Positions 1 to 6,007 of a stretch of DNA of 9,633 bases are shown in pieces (within the stretch, counting starts at the first letter, position 1; each line of letters starts with the position of its first letter). The stretch spans positions 1 through 9,633 of the forward strand of contig CAYJIX010000073.1 of assembly GCA_964370375.1 (NCBI GenBank), given 5' to 3'. Both the position numbers and the translations under genes were made by a program. The notes under the pieces are model-generated. The model searched no databases, was not told the DNA's origin, and worked only from the letters and a program-made list of their open reading frames with translations. Source of the DNA: CAYJIX01 sp964370375. GTDB lineage: Bacteria; Desulfobacterota; Desulfovibrionia; Desulfovibrionales; Desulfovibrionaceae.

Positions 1-113
1 AATTCTTTCATGAGCCATGTTTTGCCAACTTGCCTGGCACCTTGTATAAGAAGTTGCTTCCTCGTTTTTTTCTCTTTCCACTGTAACAGTTCATTGATGG
101 CGTGTCGCTTCAT
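1..113 (-). CDS. AAA ATPase, DUF4143/AAA_14 type, N-terminal fragment (cut by window edge)
   Basis: The minus strand from ATG at 113 reads an open frame that runs off the left end (about 37 codons visible). It begins MKRHAINELLQWKEK and carries a Walker A motif, GARQVGKT, at residues 26-33, preceded by the hydrophobic strand QLLIQ. A basic N-terminal helix followed directly by (R)QLLIxGARQVGKTxL is typical of the AAA_14/DUF4143 ATPases, which are common, poorly characterised proteins often linked to mobile or phase-variable regions. A good Shine-Dalgarno, AGGAG (minus strand, about 121-125), lies 7-8 nt before the start. It is not an IS21 IstB, whose Walker A context differs. The C-terminal domains lie outside the window, so whether the gene is intact is unknown. 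Confidence 0.8.
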   Translation of the reverse strand, partial: MKRHAINELLQWKEKKTRKQLLIQGARQVGKTWLMKE

Positions 114-125
114 GGTGCTTTCTCC

Positions 126-285
126 TGTTGTGAACCTAGTAAAACAGGCTTCACACATTTTGTCTAGATAAAAATGGCAGACCATCACATTTAATCTACA
201 TAAAAATGGCAAATTCACACATTTTGTCTAGATAAAAATGGCAAGGCTCGTATTCTTCATAGATAATGGCCCGATCCTCACAACA
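126..285. mobile_element. Possible solo end of an IS21-family element, with three internal repeats
   Basis: The segment is bounded by 8 bp inverted repeats, TGTTGTGA (126-133) and TCACAACA (278-285). Inside are two identical 30 bp copies at 150-179 and 214-243 and a diverged copy at about 183-212, giving a ~32 bp period. On the minus strand each copy begins TGCCATTTTTAT and the perfect ones continue CTAGACAAAATG. IS21-family elements are known for TG...CA ends and for several copies of a TGCCATTTTTA-like repeat inside each end, which is why I suggest this family. No istA/istB is present and I see no flanking target duplication. The alternative is a native operator array of the neighbouring ATPase gene, whose Shine-Dalgarno starts just outside the left boundary. 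Confidence 0.4.
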
Positions 286-331
286 AAAAGCCCTTATGTC
301 CTGCGCATAATTGCAAGGCATAAGGGCTTTT
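286..331. terminator. Bidirectional terminator hairpin downstream of the racemase gene
   Basis: A 13 bp perfect stem, AAAAGCCCTTATG (286-298) with CATAAGGGCTTTT (319-331), encloses a 20 nt loop. On the minus strand it lies about 40 nt after the racemase stop and is followed by TTTTTGTTG. On the plus strand the right arm runs into a longer T-rich tract. A/U runs inside both arms allow use in either direction. Confidence 0.75.
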
Positions 332-372
332 ATTTTTTAACTATTTGCTATGTGTTTTTACAGTAACTTCGC

Positions 373-1131
373 TTACTGATCTTGTTCTTCAAGGAAAGCT
401 TTAATAATTGCCGTGCCCAAAACATTGGTGGCGTCAATGAGCGGTACGTTGTCCACAGACGCTTCGGTCAGGGCCAAGGGGATTTCAGTGCAGCCAAGCA
501 CAACACCTTGCGCACCGTTTGCAACAAGCGCACGCGCTTCGTCCATGAGCAATTGCTTGGCCTTGGCGGTTACGGGGTTGGATTTGGCTTTGATGCCATA
601 TTCAGGATCTGTGATGGCAGCTTGCACACGTTTGCGCCCTGCTGCATCAGGAAACTGCACGGTGTAGCCGGCCTTTTCCAAGACATCTTGATAGATGCGT
701 GTTTCATAGGTGCCTTCGGTGCTAAGGATGCCAATGGTTTTTGCATCGGGCATGCTGGTGCGGATGTGTTCGCCCACAGCGTCAATCATGTGGATAAAGC
801 GCACGTTCCCTTGTTTGGCCAGCATTTCTAAGGCAGGAGCCAAAATGGCAGGGCTGTGCGCAGTATTACAAGGCATGCCAAGCACTGTTGCGCCTGAATT
901 GGCAAGGCCAAGCATGATTTCGCCAATCACAAGGCCCGGGTTGTCTTTGGCGCCTTTGAGCAAAAAGTCTGTACGGTCAGCAATTTTGTGCGGCAAGGAA
1001 TACTGGATCACAGGCAAGTGGTCTTGGTCCTTACTGGCTGTGGTTTGGTCAAAGATTTTGCGCATAAGGTCAAGGCCTGCATAGGGGCCTACGCCGCCAA
1101 TAATACCTATGGCACCGCTGAAATTTTTCAT
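373..1131 (-). CDS. Aspartate/glutamate racemase family protein (amino-acid racemase)
   Basis: This 252-residue protein belongs to the Asp/Glu/hydantoin racemase superfamily of cofactor-independent enzymes that invert the alpha carbon using two cysteines. The N-terminus has the glycine-rich IGIIGGVGPYAG segment (residues 8-19). The first catalytic cysteine is in MPCNTAH (Cys88) and the second in GCTEIPL (Cys214, with Glu216). Length and motif order match the two-domain YgeA/RacD-like aspartate racemase branch, so the protein looks complete and active; the amino acid used cannot be read from the sequence. The start at 1131 is supported by AAGGA at 1138-1142, six nt upstream. It appears monocistronic: a promoter candidate lies at 1319-1347 and a terminator at 286-331. 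Family confidence is high; exact substrate (Asp, Glu or broad specificity) is unknown. Confidence 0.9.
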   Translation of the reverse strand: MKNFSGAIGIIGGVGPYAGLDLMRKIFDQTTASKDQDHLPVIQYSLPHKIADRTDFLLKGAKDNPGLVIGEIMLGLANSGATVLGMPCNTAHSPAILAPALEMLAKQGNVRFIHMIDAVGEHIRTSMPDAKTIGILSTEGTYETRIYQDVLEKAGYTVQFPDAAGRKRVQAAITDPEYGIKAKSNPVTAKAKQLLMDEARALVANGAQGVVLGCTEIPLALTEASVDNVPLIDATNVLGTAIIKAFLEEQDQ

Positions 1132-1220
1132 ATTTCATCCTTTTATGTGAGTTAGCGTTAGCAAGACATTTTCTTCTTACAAAGTATGGCAATGGTTTAA
1201 GGATAGGCAAGTAGCCTAAA

Positions 1221-1260
1221 AAAACAGCGTTTGCACCATAAAAACAGCGTTTTTCACCAT
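1221..1260. repeat. Two tandem 20 bp repeats in the racemase leader
   Basis: AAAACAGCGTTTGCACCAT (1221-1239) is followed by a near-identical copy at 1241-1260. Each contains AAACAGCGTTT, an imperfect palindrome (AAAC...GTTT arms). The copies are 20 bp apart, about two helical turns, and lie between the predicted promoter and the racemase start. They could be tandem operator sites or leader RNA elements; no regulator is identifiable in the window. Confidence 0.5.
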
Positions 1261-1318
1261 GCGGCAGGCACAAAAGGCACGCTGAATAAAACTATCGCTT
1301 CAAAAACATTGCTTGGCT

Positions 1319-1347
1319 AAAATACCGTTAGGCATGTGCCATGTCAA
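1319..1347 (-). promoter_or_regulatory. Sigma70-type promoter for the racemase gene
   Basis: On the minus strand TTGACA (1347-1342) is a perfect -35 box, followed after 17 nt by TATTTT (1324-1319) as -10. Transcription would start near 1312, giving an unusually long leader of about 180 nt before the racemase ATG at 1131. This leader holds the two 20 bp repeats at 1221-1260 and a GTTAGC doublet at 1151-1162. Confidence 0.55.
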
Positions 1348-1375
1348 TGTTTTGGGGCATGTTTTGGGGTAAAGT

Positions 1376-1684
1376 TTAGGCATTTGCAAGGTTCTCAATA
1401 ATTGCTTGTAAAAGACGGTCGTAATAGCCACGCTTTAAAACAAGTTTATACTCTTTTTTGAATTTGTTTGGCATTTTTATAAGGCTTTCCTCAATCTTTT
1501 GTATTGCCTGCAATGTTTTTGCATTTGGAGTATTGGCTTTTATCTAAAAAGAAAATTTCCCCTCACAAATTACCCTTTTTGCAAAAACCGAAAAAGCTGT
1601 GTCTATATTCATACCAATATCAGCACAAAAATCAGCAAATTGTGTTTTTCCATCATCATCTATTTCAATAAAACATACTAAAAA
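1376..1684 (-). pseudogene. Decayed RelB/DinJ antitoxin joined to the start of a YafQ-like toxin
   Basis: One minus-strand reading frame from 1684 to the TAA at 1376-1378 shows two recognisable parts. The first (1684-1547) reads VCFIEIDDDGKTQF, then ADIGMNIDTAFSVFAK and a KFSF end, matching the ribbon-helix-helix RelB/DinJ antitoxin pattern (strand, then GLNMTTAFTIF-like helix, then EGKIPF-like end). An in-frame TAG at 1544-1546 interrupts it. Beyond it the same frame reads ANTPNAKTLQAIQKIEESL, a normal antitoxin continuation, then passes directly into PNKFKKEYKLVLKRGYYDRL and ends NLANA. That resembles the first ~30 residues of YafQ-type RelE-superfamily toxins. There is no start codon (TAG TGA at 1685-1690 lie just upstream in frame) and no Shine-Dalgarno. 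The antitoxin C-terminus and most of the toxin, including its catalytic region, are missing. I read it as a dead, internally deleted module. Confidence 0.72.
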
Positions 1685-1971
1685 TCACTACTTTTTGACA
1701 TATTTTTCGTACTGCGCGATCTTTTTTTTTGAAGTGTCATTTTAGCACAAGCCCCGTATCAACATTTTGTCTACAACTTTTTTTCATACAATTTATGGCG
1801 CAGTGATTTTTATAACACAATGAATTATTGTATTTTTTTTCAAAAACCCCTCATAAATATTCTTTTTTTACATGTGAAAAAAAGCGCATCATATGATTAT
1901 TTTTTTTATACCTTGCATTTTGTAAAAACGTGAGCTAAAAATTAAGCTAACTTATAAAAAGGAGAAGTTTT
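1685..1971. other. AT-rich intergenic region upstream of the TAXI operon, with a palindrome at 1863-1882
   Basis: No gene is supported here. Base composition is much more AT-rich than in the flanking genes, with several runs of 7-9 T or A. The clearest element is a 20 bp palindrome at 1863-1882 centred on CATG: TTTTTTTA and TGAAAAAA arms, with one mismatched pair. It lies about 90 bp before the TAXI gene and could bind a regulator. A small dyad, ACAAT...ATTGT, at about 1817-1831 is followed by a T run. Confidence 0.4.
1913..1941 (+). promoter_or_regulatory. Candidate promoter of the TAXI-TRAP operon
   Basis: TTGCAT (1913-1918), a 17 nt spacer and TAAAAA (1936-1941) form a plausible but weak sigma70 promoter 30 bp before the TAXI start. 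The region is so AT-rich that other -10 boxes are possible. The ribosome site downstream, AAGGAG at 1959-1964, is good. Confidence 0.3.
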
Positions 1972-2940
1972 ATGTCTAAAAAGTTTTTTGCAACGCTGCT
2001 TTCTCTTGGCTTCATGCTTACAGCAACGGCACACGCTGCGCCAACCTTTATCACCATTGGCACGGGCGGCATCACAGGTGTGTATTACCCAACCGGCGGC
2101 GCGATTGCTAAAATCGTGAACAATAAAAAAGACGAATACAACATCCGCGCCACTGTTGAATCAACGGGTGCGTCTGTGTTTAACATCAATGCTGTCATGT
2201 CTGACGACCTTGATTTTGGCATTACCCAAGCAGACAGACAGTACCAAGCCTATAACGGCCTTTCCGAATGGGAAGGAAAGCCACAAAAAGACTTGCGCGC
2301 TGTCTTTTCATTAGCTCCTGAAATGATTACCTTTGTTGCAGCTGAAGATTCCGGCATTAAATCTTTGGCAGATTCTAAAGGTAAAGTGATCAATATCGGT
2401 AACCCTGGTTCCGGTCAGCGTCAAAACGCCATTGACCTGTACTCATCAAGCGGCATTGATTTTGAAAAAGATTTAAAAGCCGAAGGCATCAAAGCAGCCG
2501 ATGCGCCGCGCATGTTGCAAGACGGACGTATTGACGGCTTTTTCTACACAGTGGCGCATCCAAACGGAAACATTAAAGAAGCAACCGCCGGCAAACGTAA
2601 AGTTCGCATCGTTCCCATTGAAGATATTTCTGCTTTAGAAAAGAAGTTCCCCTATTACACCAAGGGCGAAATTGATATGAGCCAATATCAAGACGCCACC
2701 AACGCGTCAGCAGGCAAAGTGCCTACCGTAAGCATGCTTGCTACATTTATTACTGATGTCGATACCCCTGAAAACGTTGTCTATGCTTTCACAAAAGAAA
2801 TTTTTGAAAACTTGGACGAATTCAAATCGCTCCACCCTGCCCTTGCAACCCTTACACAAGAAGGCATGCTTGAAGGACTTACCGCTCCTTTGCATCCAGG
2901 TGCCATTAAGTATTACAAAGAGGTTGGCTTGCTTAAGTAA
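1972..2940 (+). CDS. TAXI family TRAP transporter solute-binding protein
   Basis: This 322-residue secreted protein is the periplasmic receptor of a TRAP transporter, which captures an organic acid or amino-acid-like solute and hands it to the membrane permease for ion-driven import. Residues 1-22 form a signal peptide: basic MSKK, a hydrophobic core, and an AHA cleavage motif ending at residue 22. The mature start, FITIGTGGITGVYYPTGGAI, is the hallmark of the TAXI family (TRAP-associated extracytoplasmic immunogenic), as is the internal NPGSGQRQNA segment. Length is typical for the family, and the C-terminus (HPGAIKYYKEVGL) matches its usual HPGA...Y..KG end. A strong AAGGAG site precedes the ATG. 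The fused permease follows 94 bp downstream in the same direction, so the two should form one transporter. The ligand cannot be deduced; glutamate or other dicarboxylates are known for a few relatives. Confidence 0.93.
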   Translation: MSKKFFATLLSLGFMLTATAHAAPTFITIGTGGITGVYYPTGGAIAKIVNNKKDEYNIRATVESTGASVFNINAVMSDDLDFGITQADRQYQAYNGLSEWEGKPQKDLRAVFSLAPEMITFVAAEDSGIKSLADSKGKVINIGNPGSGQRQNAIDLYSSSGIDFEKDLKAEGIKAADAPRMLQDGRIDGFFYTVAHPNGNIKEATAGKRKVRIVPIEDISALEKKFPYYTKGEIDMSQYQDATNASAGKVPTVSMLATFITDVDTPENVVYAFTKEIFENLDEFKSLHPALATLTQEGMLEGLTAPLHPGAIKYYKEVGLLK

Positions 2941-2956
2941 ATTTTGTGATATTTTA

Positions 2957-3002
2957 GGGAAAAGCCTTGCTTTAACAGCTTGTTAGGGCAAGGGCTTTTC
3001 CC
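2957..3002 (+). terminator. Intercistronic hairpin between receptor and permease genes
   Basis: GGGAAAAGCC-TTGC (2957-2970) pairs with GCAAGGGCTTTTCCC (2988-3002), leaving one bulged G and a 17 nt loop. No T tract follows (TTACTCAATC), so it is not a classical terminator in the plus direction. It more likely protects the receptor mRNA or attenuates read-through, letting the binding protein be made in excess of the permease. This is a common arrangement in binding-protein transporters. Confidence 0.6.
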
Positions 3003-3034
3003 TTACTCAATCTGAAACAAGGCTGAGCGTAGAT

Positions 3035-5104
3035 ATGAAAGATTACAAAAAAAAAGTAACAGATGCCGAACACGGTTTACGTGGCGATTCCATAGGAATT
3101 ACAACCATGCTGACCATGGTCATTGCGCTATCATGGTCGCTGTTTCAACTTGCATCGGCAAGCTTTTTGCTTATCGACAGTCTGTATCTACGCGCTATAC
3201 ATTTAGCTTTTGCCATTTCTCTTGTCTATCTCAACATCCCAATGCTCAAAAACACACAATCCCCTTCGTGGGATTTGCGCATTTTGCTTGCTATGAACAA
3301 GGTGACCGTACTTGACTATATATTAGGCATACTCGCGGCTTTTGCTGCATTATATATTGTTTTTGATTACGTTGGCATTTCTTCACGGGCTGGCATGCCC
3401 ATAACGCGCGATATCGTATTTGGCCTTTTGATTGTGGCTTTACTTTTAGAAGCCACAAGGCGCGTCATTGGCCCTGCGTTGCCAATCATTGCCATTGGCT
3501 TTATATGTTATGTCTTTTTAGGCCCTTACTTGCCAGATCTGTTCGCCTTTAAAGGTGTTAGCCTTACTCGCTTTATCTCACAAATGACAATGGATACCGA
3601 AGGTGTTTACGGAATTCCTTTAAATGTTTCGGCAACTGTCGTCTTTTTATTCGTACTTTTTGGTACCATGCTTGAAAAAGCGGGTGGCGGTAATTATTTT
3701 ATTCAGCTTGCGCTTGCAGGTTTGGGCAAATACCGCGGCGGCGCGGCAAAAGCGGCTGTTTTGGGTTCTGCGTTAACGGGTTTTGTTTCTGGTTCAAGTA
3801 TCGCCAATGTGGTGACAACGGGCACCTTTACCATACCTCTTATGAAAAAAGTGGGCTATCCTCCTGCAAAAGCGGCGGCGGTTGAGGTTGCAGCTTCAAC
3901 AAACGGGCAGCTTGCACCGCCCGTTATGGGTGCAGCAGCGTTTATTATTGCCGAATACGTCAACATCCCCTACATAGAAGTGGCTAAAGCTGCGGCAGTG
4001 CCGGCTTTTGCTTCCTATGTGGCATTATTATGGATAATCCATATTGAAGCCTGTAAATTGGGCTTAAAAGGCCTTTCAAAAAAGGATTTGCCGGATTTTG
4101 TCAAAGTGCTTTTAAGCGGCGTGCATTTTCTTATTCCTATTGTAATGCTTTTATACGAACTTGTTATAGTGCAGCACTCAGCAGAACTTTCCGTATTTCG
4201 CGCGATTGTCCTTTTGGCAGTCATCATGGTTGGTCAGCCTATTATTGCAGCGCATTTACAAAAAAAATCGTTATGGCAAGGTTTTAAAGCCGGCATGAAG
4301 CTCCTTGTAACGGCACTTGCAGGCGGCGGCACCAATATGGCAGGCGTTGCCATGGCAACGGCTTCTGCTGGCATTATTGTGGGCTGTGTTTCCTTAGGGT
4401 TAGGACAGCAAATCACCTATTTTGTAGAAATTTTATCAGCAGGCAATATCATCTTGCTGTTACTTATCACAGCTGTTGCCAGCCTTTTGCTTGGCATGGG
4501 TCTGCCAACAACGGCAAATTACATCATCATGGCGTCGCTAACTGCGCCCATATTGGTGCAATTTGCTTCAAGTATTGATATACATGGCGCACCTGTTGTC
4601 ATTCCGTTGATCGCGGCGCATTTATACTGCTTCTATTTTGGCATTTTGGCAGACGATACTCCGCCTGTTGGGCTTGCCGCCTATGCAGGGGCAGCCATTG
4701 CGGAAGCTGACCCAATAGAAACAGGCATACAAGGCTTTTTGTACGATATTCGCACAGCCATACTTCCCCTTGTGTTTTTCTTTAACCATGATTTATTGCT
4801 ATGGAATATCACAAGTGTGCCTCTTGGCATTTTCATTTTCTGTATGACATGCCTTGCCTGTATCGCGTTTGCATCGCTCATACAGGGCTGGTATATTAGG
4901 TCAAATACGTTTTTTGAAATGGTATTGCTTGCTGTTGCAACCGTTTTATTATTCTATCCGCACATTATTACAGGCTTCTTCTTACCCATTGAAATGCGTT
5001 TTGTAGGCTATGCCTTTGGTGTTGCTATATTGATACTTCTTTTCTTTATACAAAGAAGACGCCCAGAAATTGCAACGCACGCGCACTTGTCCTTTACTGC
5101 ATAA
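3035..5104 (+). CDS. TRAP transporter fused permease subunit (TAXI type, DctQ-DctM fusion)
   Basis: This 689-residue polytopic inner-membrane protein is the transport channel that works with the receptor encoded just upstream. The N-terminal ~170 residues correspond to the small DctQ-like part. The DctM-like transport domain follows, with conserved signatures GSSIANVVTTGTFTIPLM (253-270), TNGQLAPPVMGAAAF (289-303), GMGLPTTANYI (487-497) and AAHLYCFYFGILADDTPPVG (527-546). These are typical of the fused TAXI-TRAP permeases. Extra hydrophobic segments follow to residue ~671, then a short basic tail. Length fits the family (about 650-850). The start at 3035 has only a weak upstream purine site (AAGG at 3019-3022, 12 nt away), consistent with lower translation than the receptor. 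The next gene starts 37 bp after the stop. Confidence 0.93.
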   Translation: MKDYKKKVTDAEHGLRGDSIGITTMLTMVIALSWSLFQLASASFLLIDSLYLRAIHLAFAISLVYLNIPMLKNTQSPSWDLRILLAMNKVTVLDYILGILAAFAALYIVFDYVGISSRAGMPITRDIVFGLLIVALLLEATRRVIGPALPIIAIGFICYVFLGPYLPDLFAFKGVSLTRFISQMTMDTEGVYGIPLNVSATVVFLFVLFGTMLEKAGGGNYFIQLALAGLGKYRGGAAKAAVLGSALTGFVSGSSIANVVTTGTFTIPLMKKVGYPPAKAAAVEVAASTNGQLAPPVMGAAAFIIAEYVNIPYIEVAKAAAVPAFASYVALLWIIHIEACKLGLKGLSKKDLPDFVKVLLSGVHFLIPIVMLLYELVIVQHSAELSVFRAIVLLAVIMVGQPIIAAHLQKKSLWQGFKAGMKLLVTALAGGGTNMAGVAMATASAGIIVGCVSLGLGQQITYFVEILSAGNIILLLLITAVASLLLGMGLPTTANYIIMASLTAPILVQFASSIDIHGAPVVIPLIAAHLYCFYFGILADDTPPVGLAAYAGAAIAEADPIETGIQGFLYDIRTAILPLVFFFNHDLLLWNITSVPLGIFIFCMTCLACIAFASLIQGWYIRSNTFFEMVLLAVATVLLFYPHIITGFFLPIEMRFVGYAFGVAILILLFFIQRRRPEIATHAHLSFTA

Positions 5105-5141
5105 ATTCTACGTGTAGCTATACATAGTATCAGGAGTTTAC

Positions 5142-5639
5142 ATGAAGAAAAAAATACTGTTTGTACGTAGAAAAAAACCAATACGAGAAACATTGGAACC
5201 TGTTAGAAAACGCTTGCAATGTTCAAATTGTAGCTATGTTTTTTCTGACTATTTAACATCATGTCCTGAATGTGGCAGTGAAGATTGGATTGGCTATACA
5301 GAAGTCAACCCGTACACCCGCATGCCCCTTGAAAGCTTTTTAAAAGCATGCGGACATGTTGTGTGGATTTTAGGCACCTTTGTTTGCTTATACTTTTTGT
5401 GGCAAACAAACTCTTCTGATGAGGCATTGAATGTTCAATCTATTCTCCTTGCTATAGTATCACTTGGACTTGGCATTTTATTGTCTGCTCTGTACTTTGG
5501 CCTTAGCGAAGCTATTCAGCGTATATTGCGCGTGCAACGGCGACTTAAAGCCTTTCACGAAACCCATAGGCATGGCCAACAATCTGTCATCAAACCACAA
5601 TATACAAAAACCGGAAGACGCAAAAAGGCAAGGTTGTAA
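5142..5639 (+). CDS. Zinc-ribbon membrane protein of unknown function
   Basis: I do not recognise a named family for this 165-residue protein. The N-terminus is very basic (MKKKILFVRRKKPIR). A four-cysteine zinc ribbon follows: CSNC (Cys27, Cys30) and CPEC (Cys41, Cys44), spaced like rubredoxin-knuckle zinc-binding proteins. Two hydrophobic segments are visible, about residues 73-88 (VVWILGTFVCLYFLW) and 100-121, so it is probably membrane-anchored by a hairpin with the zinc ribbon and the basic C-terminus both cytoplasmic. The start has a strong AGGAG at 5132-5136. It lies 37 bp after the permease and before the first terminator, so it is probably the third gene of the transporter operon. 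It might be a transporter accessory or simply a co-transcribed protein; no role is established. Confidence 0.75.
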   Translation: MKKKILFVRRKKPIRETLEPVRKRLQCSNCSYVFSDYLTSCPECGSEDWIGYTEVNPYTRMPLESFLKACGHVVWILGTFVCLYFLWQTNSSDEALNVQSILLAIVSLGLGILLSALYFGLSEAIQRILRVQRRLKAFHETHRHGQQSVIKPQYTKTGRRKKARL

Positions 5640-5662
5640 GGGAACATAACACAGATAAGGTT

Positions 5663-5702
5663 AAAGCTACATAAATTTTTCCATAATTTTATATAGCTTT
5701 TT
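5663..5702 (+). terminator. Terminator of the TRAP operon
   Basis: AAAGCTACATAAA (5663-5675) pairs with TTTATATAGCTTT (5688-5700) with one C-A mismatch and a 12 nt loop, followed by two more T. It starts 24 nt after the stop of the zinc-ribbon gene. Confidence 0.6.
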
Positions 5703-5740
5703 GGCATCATCACTATGTAACTGCGTGAACGCTCCTAAGC

Positions 5741-5770
5741 CCTCGCACAATGAATTGTGCAGAGGTCTTT
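5741..5770. repeat. Dispersed hairpin repeat, copy 1
   Basis: GCACAATGAATTGTGC (5745-5760) forms a 6 bp stem with a TGAA loop, extended by CCTC (5741-5744) with GAGG (5762-5765) around one unpaired A, and followed by TCTTT. The core plus AG is repeated, in inverted orientation, at about 9407-9424. It could be an extra terminator or a small REP-like element. Confidence 0.55.
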
Positions 5771-5772
5771 AT

Positions 5773-5807
5773 GTAAAAATCCATCGGTTTGACCGGTGGA
5801 TTTTTAC
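5773..5807. terminator. Strong bidirectional terminator-like hairpin
   Basis: GTAAAAATCCATCGGT (5773-5788) pairs over 16 bp (one T-G wobble) with ACCGGTGGATTTTTAC (5792-5807) around a TTG loop. A and T runs sit within the arms, so it may function in either direction. It separates the TRAP operon from moeA. Confidence 0.7.
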
Positions 5808-5965
5808 TTTAAAGCCATCTTTTTCTTAACATGCGTTGGACATAGTAAGCTGTCCATGCTAATCGGCACTTTCCCCATAGCTTTTTGTTAAAAAATACGG
5901 CACAGTGGATAACACGCTGGCAAGCCGTTATGACTTTGCGCGCTCCTGTACTTTACGAACACACT
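5808..5965. other. Gene-free stretch upstream of moeA
   Basis: No open frame with a ribosome site is convincing here. A small dyad, TGGACA (5837-5842) with TGTCCA (5851-5856), is visible, and a weak promoter-like TTGTTA (5886-5891) followed by GATAAC lies further on. I could not match the stretch to a molybdenum-cofactor riboswitch or a ModE palindrome. Confidence 0.3.
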
Positions 5966-5993
5966 TTGCATACACAACCACTAATTGTATAAA
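5966..5993 (+). promoter_or_regulatory. Sigma70-type promoter of moeA
   Basis: TTGCAT (5966-5971), a 16 nt spacer and TATAAA (5988-5993) make a good promoter. The predicted transcription start, near 6000, would leave only about 8 nt before the ATG at 6008, so the message would have a very short leader. The only ribosome-site candidate is AAGAG at about 5997-6001. Confidence 0.5.
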
Positions 5994-6007
5994 TAAAAGA
6001 GCCCTTT

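Noticed and set aside
150..243. CRISPR-like array
   Set aside because: Only three copies, one diverged, with spacers of just a few bases and no cas genes; the period (~32 bp) is that of the repeat itself.
382..831. 149-residue plus-strand open frame
   Set aside because: It lies wholly antisense to the well-supported racemase gene and shows no domain features.
1499..1681. 60-residue plus-strand open frame starting MYCLQCFCIW
   Set aside because: It is antisense to the DinJ/YafQ relic, has no ribosome site and unlikely composition (many Cys, Ile and Lys in AT-rich DNA).
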